From the NCBI GenBank assembly GCA_000697475.1, contig JNEU01001059.1, forward strand, positions 1 through 11,500: DNA of 11,500 bases, written 5' to 3'. Below are positions 1 to 7,766 of the stretch, piece by piece. Position 1 is the first letter of the stretch, and every line of letters starts with the position of its first letter. Source of the DNA: Lichtheimia corymbifera B2541 (lineage: Eukaryota > Mucoromycota > Mucoromycetes > Mucorales > Lichtheimiaceae). Below the pieces are notes generated by a model that made no database searches, had not been told where the DNA came from, and saw only the letters and a program-made list of their open reading frames with translations. Both the position numbers and the translations under genes were made by a program.

Positions 1-398
1 GCTTAATGGCGAGGAGGAGTTGTCAATGAAAAGAAAATAGAGTGGCAGATAAAAGATATATATATAAAGCTGATAATAGAAATATGAACAGTGATAGTAA
101 AAATAGAGAAATGAGCAGATAGATAGATCACTCGATAAACGAATAGATACTTTATTCACTACGATACTACAATGATATTTATATTACTGAATACTGAAAC
201 TGTGGGAAAAGAGTGGGGTTGAAAATAAGAAACTGCATAAAGCAGGGTGGAACAGGTGTCAAGTTGTGGAGGAACTTGAGGCCGCCGACTGGGATCCAAT
301 TTGTTGAGTGACTTGCACTGGTCGACCTGGATTTCTTGGCTTAAAACGGCGTTTTTGCAGCCTACCACCAGCATTGAGCCCGACATGTTAGTGCAAAT
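1..398. other. Left-edge region without a confident gene
   Basis: AT-rich, simple DNA with short AGATAGAT-like and TATATA runs in the first 150 bases. The only sizeable open frame is on the minus strand (386 down to 159, 75 codons, ATG start, stop TAG). It has no domain I recognise, and its ATG lies only 13 bp from the divergent tRNA gene. About ten bases past its stop on that strand is an AATAAA-like motif, the one hint in favour of a real small gene. I do not annotate it as a CDS. Confidence 0.5.
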
Positions 399-480
399 GA
401 CAACATGGCCGAGCGGTTAAGGCGTGAGACTCGAAATCTCATGGGCTATGCCCGCGCAGGTTCGAGTCCTGCTGTTGTCG
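399..480 (+). tRNA. tRNA-Ser (anticodon CGA), no intron
   Basis: This gene encodes the serine tRNA that reads UCG codons. The cloverleaf is visible base by base. The 7-bp acceptor stem pairs GACAACA (399-405) with TGTTGTC (473-479), with discriminator G at 480. A D-arm region carries the A box (TGGCCGAGCGG, 406-416). The anticodon stem pairs TGAGA (425-429) with TCTCA (437-441) around the 7-nt loop CTCGAAA, with anticodon CGA at 432-434. The long variable arm forms a GGGC/GCCC hairpin, which marks a class II tRNA and fits serine. The T arm pairs GCAGG with CCTGC and contains the B box (GGTTCGAGTCC, 459-469). CCA is not encoded, as expected in eukaryotes. There is no intron after position 37, unlike the budding-yeast tRNA-Ser(CGA) gene. 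Confidence 0.97.
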
Positions 481-1659
481 CTCAAAAATTAAGACCCTTT
501 TATTATTTTTGTTTTTTCTCCACGTGAAAATCACGTGATCTTTTTTTCCCTCTACCCTCCCTCCCTCCATTTCTTTTTCGCATCCCCATCCAACCTTACA
601 TCTCTCCTTCATCACCACCCCATCCATGCAAGTGGTATAAGCATACAATGCACGTGTTCCATAATTATCATTTGATCATTCGATATAACAATATGTCATG
701 TTCACTCCAAGTGGATGTAAAAACAAGTAATAAAGTTCTTTTATCGTTTAGCAAATATCTTAATCTATTGTATCCAGTATTGCCATTAAAATTAGTGGGG
801 AGACATGTATAGACGTATAGAATAGTAGGGAATGCTATATTATAGTGTCGCCGGCAAAGATAGCGATAACGTGGGGCGATAATGATAACTGTGTAGAAAG
901 CTATTGGTAGGTACAACGGGAGAGGGAGAGAGAGAGACAGAAAGAAAAAGAAGGGTATACAACAATGGCAGACAGTGAATTACAGATTAGCATTGAAAGC
1001 GGGTGACGATCGTGGTTGCCATCAGTGTGCCATTGATGGGGTTGATTGGACAAAGACGACAGTGAATGTAGTAGTGTGTTATTCTTGAGACAAAGAGCAG
1101 CCCAAAGCTACAATGGTAGAGGCCATTTAGACCAAGTCGGGATAATATCTGAACCTTAGATATTCATGAGCACTGCAGTCGTCTAAGTAGTTTTAATTTC
1201 GTTGACTGGGTTACTAATGGCAAGGATACTAATATCGTCAACGCGATAAAGAGGGTTGTTTTTCGTTCATATGAAGATATAGAATTGCGCATCCTATCGA
1301 ATGCTTAGCTCAATTAAACCGTTATTGTATTCCTACGACATCCAACCTTAATCAGGCATTAGGCATCATCAGCATCATCCGTATAAATACACTACACACT
1401 CTATCACTAACTATTACTAGCGAGGCAGTGTTATAATGTACTGCAAAAGTACCACCCCGGGTGATTGTTGCGTATGTGCTGACATTAACCAAGGGGCACG
1501 GTGCATCCCTCCTTGAAGAAAGACGAAGTAATAGCGTATGATGTTGAAGACGTGTGAGACTGAGAAGTAGTACAGCATGATCGCATATAATAATGCATCA
1601 TGACAACAGGCAGAATGTAGTAGCACTTTGTGGATGCACAATAATAAATGTTTCTATTT
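481..1659. other. Intergenic region with CACGTG sites, a polypyrimidine tract and a GA-rich tract
   Basis: I see no supportable gene here. The open frames are short, lack domains, and one (439-648 minus) simply reads antisense through the tRNA. Three CACGTG hexamers occur at 521, 532 and 651; the middle one sits in the perfect 10-bp palindrome ATCACGTGAT (530-539). A strongly pyrimidine-rich stretch covers about 540-615. A purine tract of GA repeats covers about 919-954. TATAAATA occurs at 1382 on the plus strand, but no gene follows it in the right place. The right end is the 3' flank of the minus-strand zinc-finger gene. Confidence 0.6.
498..517 (+). terminator. RNA polymerase III T-run terminator of the tRNA gene
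   Basis: A TTTT run (498-501) lies 18 bases after the tRNA 3' end, backed up by T5 (506-510) and T6 (512-517). T runs of four or more on the non-template strand are the standard Pol III termination signal. It is placed correctly for tRNA-Ser(CGA). Confidence 0.8.
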
Positions 1660-2837
1660 TTATTGTTTCGAATCGCTCAAGGCAACAAGTCTAAAGCGTC
1701 CGAGACCTTGTAATGCTTGAAATTCATCCTCTGTTAGATCAACGCTTTGCTCTTCCGGTTTTGGCATTGGCATGTTGCTAGGTTCGAGTGATTCAATAGG
1801 ATTGCATAAATCTTGTACGGATAAACGACGTGTAACTTTTTTAGGCGAAGTAGGGGGTGAGGCTGATTTTTCATGATGCAATAGGTAGTTCTCTGGTGGC
1901 TCATCTGGATTCTTTACCAAATAGCTGGCTATACTAGGAAGGATCATACGTCCTGTCATAAAATCCTCGCTATGACGGCGAGGAAGCTGATTGTTGTAAT
2001 TATAGTTGGGATGATAACGATTAGATGGATAAGGATGGAAATGAACTGCAGGAGTGACACGATTCGAAGAACGGCGTCTTTGATGATATGAGCCGATTGA
2101 ATCGGCTGAAGAAGTCGATACAGCTGTTGGTGATGGTGGAGCTGTTGTGTTACTCGACCACCATGGTGGAGGTGGATGTTGGTAGTAATGGTGATATGCT
2201 TGTTCCTGGCTCAATCGTCGCAATTCTGCCATCATATCTCTCTGCTCTTTTGGATTATGACGCTTACTCGGTGGCTGATAACTTGCGTCGCTATCTCCAT
2301 CTTCAAAGTCATCATCATCCTCGTCGTCTGAAAATCTGTTTCTGCCAGCAGCGTATAAATCCTTTTGTATCGAACTACGTCGTGATGGTGGAGGTGAAGG
2401 CATGCTACTGTCGACGTAAGAAGATTGATCACTTGATCGGCGTTGCTGTCCTTTGCCGCTTTTTCCAACCGACTGCTTGGATCTTCTCGAAGCTTTCCCC
2501 TTATTGTGTGTTTGAGTATGCTGCATCATGTTGTCAAAGCGACTGAACATGCGCTCACAACCAGGTACAATGCACTTGAATGGTTTTTCACCAGTGTGCT
2601 TTCTGCAATATACAACATCGTAAGGATCAAAATTCAGCATTTCATTTCCCATTTATATATATGGATATACCTCATATGACGAGCAAGATGCTCGCTTCGA
2701 GTAAACACCATGCGACAATCACCATAACCCGTGCATTGAAATAACTTGGGTTTGCCGCTGCGAGAGCCACGACGTGATTCATTAGGTAGTTGCTGCACAG
2801 TTTCGTCCTGATCCATAGGTTCAACCGAGCTGCTCAT
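1660..2837 (-). CDS. Two-finger C2H2 transcription factor with seven RRxS motifs (369 aa, two exons)
   Basis: Probable sequence-specific nuclear transcription factor. Exon 1 is 2837-2671 and exon 2 is 2602-1660. The 68-nt intron (2670-2603) has donor GTATAT and acceptor TTGCAG and splits codon 56 (AG|A, Arg), restoring an unbroken finger-linker-finger. Finger 1 is C35-x5-C41-x12-H54-x3-H58 with the helix RSEHLARH, followed by the linker KHTGEKPF. Finger 2 is C66-x4-C71-x12-H84-x3-H88 with RFDNMMQH. Such pairs are typical of fungal regulators of the Msn2/Adr1/Rsv type. The rest looks disordered: basic and Ser-rich (90-135), acidic (147-161), His/Tyr/Pro-rich (192-262). The C-terminal segment [18 protein letters not shown] (343-360) may be an effector motif. 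RRxS motifs end at S25, S113, S133, S187, S235, S267 and S317. The chosen ATG follows a CT-rich leader. The frame stays open upstream to an ATG at 3143, so a longer N terminus cannot be excluded. An AATAAA overlaps the stop codon. No orthologue name is assigned. Confidence 0.88.
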
Positions 2838-3815
2838 AATACTTGTGCAATTTTGGTCATACAAATGGAAGGAAGGTAAAGAAAGTAGAGTGATGATAAT
2901 AAAGGAAGAGAGAGAGAGGGATGATCGATTGAGATTCTCATACTGGGCATAATGCCCGAAACCTGTTTGCACTTCCCGCTGTCTTGTGTATCGGCTACTT
3001 TTTTGTTGCTTCTTCTTCTTTGATGGCGGCTCCTTTGAACTGCAGCGTTCAAAAAGATCCGAGGTCGTTGTCTTGTGTAATTTTCCTATATTGGATCCTC
3101 TTCGATTTGTTGCCTTCGGAACTTTTCGGTGAGTTGGGTGCATTGCAGTTGTTCCTCGTAGTAGCGGAAGGCACCGGGATTGGTGCCTGTTTCATAGCAT
3201 CTTCTCTAACCATGTTATCTAATCCATTGATAGTCGTCATATCCACCGATACCGTGTATAATGCCTCGGGTGGCCGATATGTGAGTTGTGCTTTACTGAA
3301 TCACGCAAGGAAACGATCTTATTGAACTTGATGATATCATTCAACAAAAGCTATAAAAGTGGATGCATCTCATATGTAGAGCTCCATTTATTATATCATA
3401 CAATTAAACAAAGGCATGCATATATATATACTCAAATGTGTCATTGAAACGATCATACTGTTCAATCGACGGGATCGAGATCATGAAAGAATATGGCTTG
3501 AGAACTTTAATAATATCATTATAGCGTCAGGGCATAATGCTTGCTAATGACACGCGGAAGATTATTCTATCGTTTCGGTCTGTGATGTAATATTACAATG
3601 ACATGCTAAGAAGGCTGTCAATGCTTGATGTATAGTGCTAATCTTGCCATGTGCTCCATCGCACAATGCATCTGGTGACACATTTGACGCATTGTTGTTG
3701 GTCCTGATTTAGCCATTCTTGTTGTCAAGGAACTCAGCCAAAACCTGGAGACGATGTGACTCAGCGTCGTATCCTTGCAACCATCGTCTCTTGATTCTCA
3801 ATCAACCTCGAAAAC
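2838..3815. promoter_or_regulatory. Intergenic region between head-to-head zinc-finger and REI1 genes
   Basis: About 980 bp separate the two divergent start codons. On the plus strand TATAAAAG occurs at 3352-3359, about 460 bp before the REI1 ATG, so it is distant for that gene. An alternating TATATATATA run follows GCATGC at 3414-3430. On the minus strand, a frame is open from about 3300 to a TGA at 3049. It contains an ATG at 3240 (63 codons) and reads like coding sequence, but it lacks a good splice donor linking it to the zinc-finger frame. It could be an upstream ORF of that mRNA, a lost or alternative 5' exon, or chance. The last 100 bases before 3816 are the presumed REI1 leader. Confidence 0.5.
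2850..2930 (-). promoter_or_regulatory. CT-rich 5' leader of the zinc-finger gene
   Basis: On the minus strand, the roughly 80 bases immediately before the ATG at 2837 are almost entirely pyrimidine, with CTCTCTCTCTCTT and repeated CTTCC/TTTCC runs. CT-rich blocks just upstream of the start codon are common in fungal promoters and 5' UTRs. This supports the start at 2837 over the in-frame ATG at 3143. Alternatively the tract is the polypyrimidine part of an upstream intron: a possible donor GTATGAG lies at about 2944-2938 on the minus strand, and AG acceptors occur on either side of the ATG. Confidence 0.45.
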
Positions 3816-5327
3816 ATGTCAGCCTCCACTGCATTCGACTTGCATCCACAGCTACGACTCGCCCGCTCGGGTGCTTTCACTTGCATTGCTTGCCGTGTGG
3901 TTTTTCCAACAAGCGAGCGTCAGAGGAGCCATTGCCGTACCGAGTAAATAGCATCAGCGATCGTCTGCCCCATTTTCCTTTCGACTAAACAGCACGATTA
4001 GTTGGCACAAGTATAATCTGAAACGCAAGATTGCAGACTTGCCTCCTGTTGATGCTGAGCAGTTTGCACAAAAAGTACTTGGTGAGTGCTTATCATCCAT
4101 TATCAGATCGACACTTTTTTTGGAGATATTGACGACGACTACTTCTATGCAGCACAACAAGCACTTCACCGTGAAGAAGAGGAACGCCAAGGTTTAAGCT
4201 ACGAGTGCTCAACATGCCGGTATGTGGATCGCTTATGTTTCTCATTATGAGCTTTGATGATTTAATTATATGCCATTATCTTCATTTATGCAGTAAAACC
4301 TATACGTCTGAGAATGGCTATTACAACCATATGCAATCGAAAAAGCATCGAGAAATGGAAGTAAAACAAGAGATTATGGGAATGCATCCGCAAAGAAAAC
4401 CTGTTCAAGTGGGTCCCTTGTTTTCAGATATCTCGGATATCTCGGATCAATCCGATTTGGAGGATGAGCACAACATGACAGCGGGATGCAAGGATCCAGC
4501 AGGGCTTTGTATCTTTTGTTTATTCCCAAGCAAAGATCTGGATGACAACATTGAGCATATGTGTCGAGTTCATGGATTCTTTTTACCTGATTGCGAGTAT
4601 CTTGTGGACCAACGAGGATTGATTCTTTATCTGGCGGACAAGATCGAGCACGATTACACATGTCTCTATTGTAACGGACGTGGGAAGGAATACAAGAATC
4701 CACAGGCGGTACGGGCACACATGGTCAGTAACCAATGCATATGGATTATTGGAATTCATTCTGATGCTAATATACTCGTATATTTCTTATCACTCCAAGA
4801 TGGACAAAGGCCATTGCAAAATGGCATACGATGATAGTGAGGATCCTGCTGAGCTTTTGCACTTTTATGATTTCGAACCTCTACAAGAAGTTGCCCGCCC
4901 TACAGTTTCATCGAGTAACGAGCTTGTTCTTCAAAGTGGACATCGTTTAGGTCACAGGCACGATCTCAAATTCTTCAAGCAACGATTACGGAGGAATACT
5001 GTAAGTTGTTGTCACAGGATTACGAGGAATAATACTTGTCCATTAAACACCATGATTACCAATTACTAGACGGAGCAAGTTCTGGATAGATCCAAGGCAA
5101 TTGAGGATGCCGAGAGATTGGCACGTGAGCAAGGATTAACACGCAAGGAAAAACGGCACCTTTTGGCTATTACTGATGGACGGGCAAAGCCTCAATCCGG
5201 TGATAATCGAAGTAGCAAGATTGATGGTATTCGCGAGACTATTGTACAGCAAGGTTTCCAGCGGCAGGTCGCTTTGAAGCAGAATCTGAATACAACACTT
5301 AGAGCTCGGTGCCAAGTTCCTAAATAG
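3816..5327 (+). CDS. REI1: Rei1-like cytoplasmic pre-60S ribosome biogenesis factor (387 aa, six exons)
   Basis: Rei1 (animal ZNF622) works in the cytoplasm on late pre-60S particles. It helps release and recycle the export factor Arx1 together with Jjj1, and its C-terminal tail probes the peptide exit tunnel. Exons: 3816-3943, 4002-4081, 4153-4219, 4294-4723, 4800-5000, 5070-5327. Introns are 58, 71, 74, 76 and 69 nt, all GT...AG, and the phases sum to 388 codons. Finger 1 is C23-x2-C26-x12-H39-x5-H45, followed by WHKYNLKRK (44-52) and LPPV, a family hallmark. Finger 2 is C88-x2-C91-x12-H104-x5-H110. A third C2H2-like unit uses C164, C167, H180 and H185, and a fourth uses C215, C218, H234 and H240, leading into DKGHCKMAYD. 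A Ser/Asp stretch (SDISDISDQSDLED, about 136-149) lies between fingers 2 and 3. The C terminus has the family SGxxxGHR motif and a basic end. The ATG has A at -3 (AAAACATGTC), and the length is normal for the family. Splitting from the paralogue Reh1 is not possible from sequence alone. Confidence 0.93.
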
Positions 5328-5716
5328 ATTAAGTTACCTAGAGTATTTATTGAATCTGGTATTGGATAAATCATCATTTGGTGTTCATCACTGAGCATGG
5401 GCTAAAAGAGTGGCATATTAATTAGTGGTGGTAGTATCAACAGATTGTATTGTGAATGAAGAGATGAAATCTATCAAGGTCCTCAACGACAGAAGCAATA
5501 GCGATTCTCAACAAATTGTACATTTGTTTAACCTTGCGTGATTCGTGCAGTGCTGTCCAAGAACAAGGGATCCCCCGACGTTACTCGTTGGCGGTGATTT
5601 GGTTTGTGAATTCCTTCTGAATTCCTTTCTTTCTTAGAGAGGATCGCCTAATGGTATACCAAATCGTCATCATTCCCCGTATCAGATTGTCTAACTTGGG
5701 TGTTTCTTATTTGCAG
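5328..5716. other. REI1 3' flank and possible upstream part of the Asp/Asn-rich gene
   Basis: No canonical AATAAA follows the REI1 stop; GGATAAATC at about 5364 is the nearest similar motif. An ATG at 5464 opens a 25-codon frame ending in TGA at about 5539. Splicing from a weak donor (GTGATT at 5538) to the acceptor at 5714-5716 would join it in phase to the Asp/Asn-rich exon, giving a 74-residue protein. The intron would be 179 nt, much longer than the others here. A second AG preceded by pyrimidines (TTTCTTTCTTAG, ending about 5636) is also present. No other feature is seen. Confidence 0.35.
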
Positions 5717-5867
5717 ACACGACGATAAAGACGATTACGATGGTTATGATGGTTACGACATTCACAACAGAGACGATAACGATAACGATGATAACCACGC
5801 TCACAACAATGATAATGATAACGATCACGAGATCTACAACAATGACGATAACGGCAACGAAGTTTAA
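5717..5867 (+). CDS. Possible terminal exon of a small Asp/Asn-rich protein
   Basis: A well-formed 3' splice site precedes this stretch: branch-like CTAAC at 5691-5695, then a T-rich tract and TTGCAG at 5711-5716. Read in phase 2, it encodes about 50 residues that are almost all Asp, Asn, His and Tyr (for example DDNDNDDNHAHNNDNDND), ending in TAA at 5865-5867. The DNA is an imperfect repeat of GAT/GAC and AAC/AAT triplets, including GATAAC hexamers. Low-complexity DNA of RNY type stays open in several frames, so the open frame itself is weak evidence. The opposite strand is also open (Val/Ile-rich), as is another plus frame (Thr/Ile-rich). No domain is recognised and the upstream exon is uncertain. 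It may equally be a non-coding triplet-type repeat. Confidence 0.28.
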
Positions 5868-6540
5868 AAGGAAGCCTGAACGATCCCATACTTTTCTACT
5901 TGCGTGTCTTTTTATTGATGACGAGGAGATTGACGACTGCTGACGAGTACGAGTACGAGTACGAATGATGACAGATGACAAAGACGGCGATGTTAGCAAG
6001 GTAGAAAGATAGCTAGTTGAAATAAAGCATTGCTTTTTATTACGCACGTGGACTTTGTTAGCTTGTGGGCGTACAACATAATATACCTTCGAAGATGGAG
6101 TAATAAAGGTGGTTCGGTTATCGGTCATGAAAAAAGTATATGGATTTTGTGATACAATACTGTAAGTAGGAGTAGGATTACCTTTAGAGAGAAAAAGAAA
6201 AGTGTTCCCTCCATTGAGCTTCAGGAAGTGATCCATCCATATATCCGTGCGTATTGAATTGCTTAGTACTGGGTTTACATCTACAAATTGGTTTACGCAG
6301 CCCGATCTTTTCCTACATCCAAATGTGACACGGAACCACTATTTCCATACACGTACCTTGACACACCTTCATTACTGGATGCTGTTTACTTATATATCGT
6401 CCTGAAGGCAATCATCAACATTATCCGTTTGTGTTGCAACCTGTCAAGGACGTGTTTGTGTAACCACCACGTGCTATTTCACTCAGTTCTCCATCTTTCC
6501 GTTGATGCAGGCAACACCATCCACTAGGAGAAAGCAATTC
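5868..6540. other. Intergenic region with a GAGTAC hexamer repeat and a two-strand poly(A)-like signal
   Basis: A GAGTAC hexamer is repeated three times (about 5945-5962). AATAAAGCA (6021-6029) is followed by TGCTTTTTATT (6031-6041), a near-palindrome that places AATAAA on both strands and could serve as a poly(A) signal in either direction. CACGTG occurs at about 6045 and again at about 6472. The minus-strand open frame running 6236-5691 is judged spurious: its second half is the antisense of the Asp/Asn repeat and the rest lacks any recognisable domain. I see no gene. Confidence 0.5.
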
Positions 6541-6927
6541 CATCACGCTTACAGCATATGTAAAACATAAAGATGTCTGTATCTCTAAACTTTACAATGA
6601 AGCGTGGGGTCTTCAATCGAACAAAGTTGCTCGTCGGGGTGAAGCGCACCTTGGGTGCAAGTTTCACGATCGTCCTGGCCATTCTCAGATTCACCCAATG
6701 TCACCACCAGCCAAAGTTGAAAAAAAAATTCAAGAGGTCGACCCACGATCCACTTGGCTGGTGGTGACATTGCGAAATCTAGAATCGCCGAGGTTGATCG
6801 TGAAACTTGCACCCAAGGTGCGCTTCACCCCGGCGAGCAACTTTGTTCGATTGAAGACCCCACGCTTCATTGTAAAGTTTAGAGATACAGGCACCTTTAT
6901 GTTTTTACATATGCTGTAAGCGTGATG
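6541..6927. repeat. Foldback module A1 (387 bp, ~131-bp inverted arms)
   Basis: The left arm 6541-6671 is the reverse complement of the right arm 6796-6927 with only about four differences (one A indel and three substitutions by eye, about 97% identity). The arms start with CATCACGCTTACAGCATATG and contain the approximately 85-bp core found elsewhere in the window. The 124-bp centre is not palindromic overall, but holds a second perfect 18-bp inverted repeat, AATGTCACCACCAGCCAA (6697-6714) and its complement (6754-6771). Between these lies an A9 run followed by TTCAA. Open frames across this module are by-products of the repeat. It resembles a foldback or MITE-like element. No transposase and no clear target-site duplication are seen. 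Confidence 0.93.
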
Positions 6928-7062
6928 CTATATGGAGAGTGGTGTTTGTTCATTGTGAAGTAGGTAGACCCCGATAGAGCCGAAGGTGCAGACGGACTTC
7001 TTTGTGCAACACAGCTCATTTGCATGATACTTTACAATGAACAAACACCACTTGTCATATAG
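6928..7062 (+). repeat. Foldback module B1 (135 bp)
   Basis: Arms of 35 bp (6928-6962 and 7028-7062) are inverted repeats with about four mismatches. They begin CTATATGGAGAGTGG and contain GTGTTTGTTCATTGT. The 65-bp centre (6963-7027) ends GCTCATTTGCATGA. It directly abuts A1 on the left and the decayed A copy on the right, with no bases between them. Strand is arbitrary; this copy defines the forward centre. Confidence 0.88.
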
Positions 7063-7256
7063 CATCACGCTTTCAGCATATGTAAAAACGCAAACGTGCT
7101 TGCATCTAGTATTGGCAAGCTTGATCCTAGATACATGATTGACAAGGTGCGCTCCAGCACGACGAGCAATATTGCTCTATGAAAGAGCCCATGTTTCATT
7201 GTAAAGTTTAGAGATAAATGCACTTCCTCGTTTTACATATGTTGAAAAGCATAATT
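7063..7256. repeat. Decayed, internally deleted A module
   Basis: The left end retains CATCACGCTTTCAGCATATG with GTAAAAAC, and the right end retains the complement of the A arm (TTTCATTGTAAAGTTTAGAG near 7196-7215, then TTTTACATATGTTGAAAAGC). Most of the left arm and the centre seen in A1 and A2 are missing or replaced by unrelated sequence, leaving 194 bp instead of 375-387. Its divergence suggests an older copy, or one that lost its palindromic centre by deletion, as long palindromes tend to do. Confidence 0.75.
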
Positions 7257-7391
7257 CTATATGACAAGTGGTGTTTTTTGATGATGAAGTAGCTTGACCC
7301 TGATAGAGCGGAAGATGCGCAGGGGCATGCTTGTGCAACACGGCTCATTTGCATGATACTTCGCAATGAACAAACACCAATTATCATCTAG
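7257..7391 (+). repeat. Foldback module B2 (135 bp, same orientation as B1)
   Basis: Same architecture and length as B1: arms 7257-7291 and 7357-7391, centre 7292-7356 of 65 bp. The centre aligns to B1 without gaps in the same direction (GATAGAGC, then TTGTGCAACAC, then GCTCATTTGCATGA). Its middle differs (GGGGCATGC region) and its left arm is more diverged (GTTTTTTGATGATGAAGTA). Confidence 0.85.
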
Positions 7392-7766
7392 CATCACGCT
7401 TTCAGCATATGTAAAAACATAAAGATGTCTGTATCTCTAAACTTCACAATGAAACGTGGGGTCTTCAATCGAACAAAGTTGCTCGTCGGGGTGAAGCGCA
7501 CCTTGTGTGCAAGTTTCGCGATCAACCTCGGCGATTCTAGATTTCGCAATGTCACCACCAGCCAAGTGGATCGTGGGTCGACCTTTCAACTTTGGCTGGT
7601 GGTGACATTGGGTGAATCTGAGAATGGCCAGGACGATCGTGAAACTTGCACCCAAGGTGCGCTTCACCCCGGCGAGCAACTTTGTTCGATTGAAGACTCT
7701 ACGTTTCATTGTAAAGTTTAGAGATACATGCACCTTTATGTTTTTACATATGCTGTAAGCGTGATG
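7392..7766. repeat. Foldback module A2 (375 bp), centre inverted relative to A1
   Basis: The arms match those of A1 closely. The centre, between CGATCAACCTCGGCGATTC on the left and the complement of CGATCGTCCTGGCCATTC on the right, is the reverse complement of the A1 centre. It lacks 13 bases of the A1 A-rich loop (A9TTCAAGA in A1 against AAA here). Thus A1 and A2 carry the same centre in opposite directions within equivalent arms. Roughly 98-codon frames occur on both strands, as expected of a palindrome, and I do not regard them as genes. Confidence 0.93.

Noticed and set aside
2088..2546. 152-codon plus-strand open frame
   Set aside because: It is the antisense of exon 2 of the zinc-finger gene, whose spliced protein has clear C2H2 fingers. 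No independent domain is visible.
2984..3325. 113-codon plus-strand open frame
   Set aside because: No domain and no good promoter or splice context. It opposes the upstream minus-strand frames and is probably chance.
3719..3988. 89-codon plus-strand open frame
   Set aside because: It reads REI1 exon 1 in the wrong frame and runs into intron 1. The correct frame from 3816 gives the conserved first finger.
4374..4718. 114-codon minus-strand open frame
   Set aside because: Antisense shadow of REI1 exon 4.
5691..6236. 181-codon minus-strand frame with a long Val/Ile run resembling a membrane segment
   Set aside because: The hydrophobic run is just the antisense of the GAY/AAY repeat. The remainder has no recognisable domain and no splice or promoter support.
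7425..7733. 98-codon frames on both strands that resemble one another
   Set aside because: They lie inside palindromic module A2; similar proteins on both strands follow from the inverted arms.
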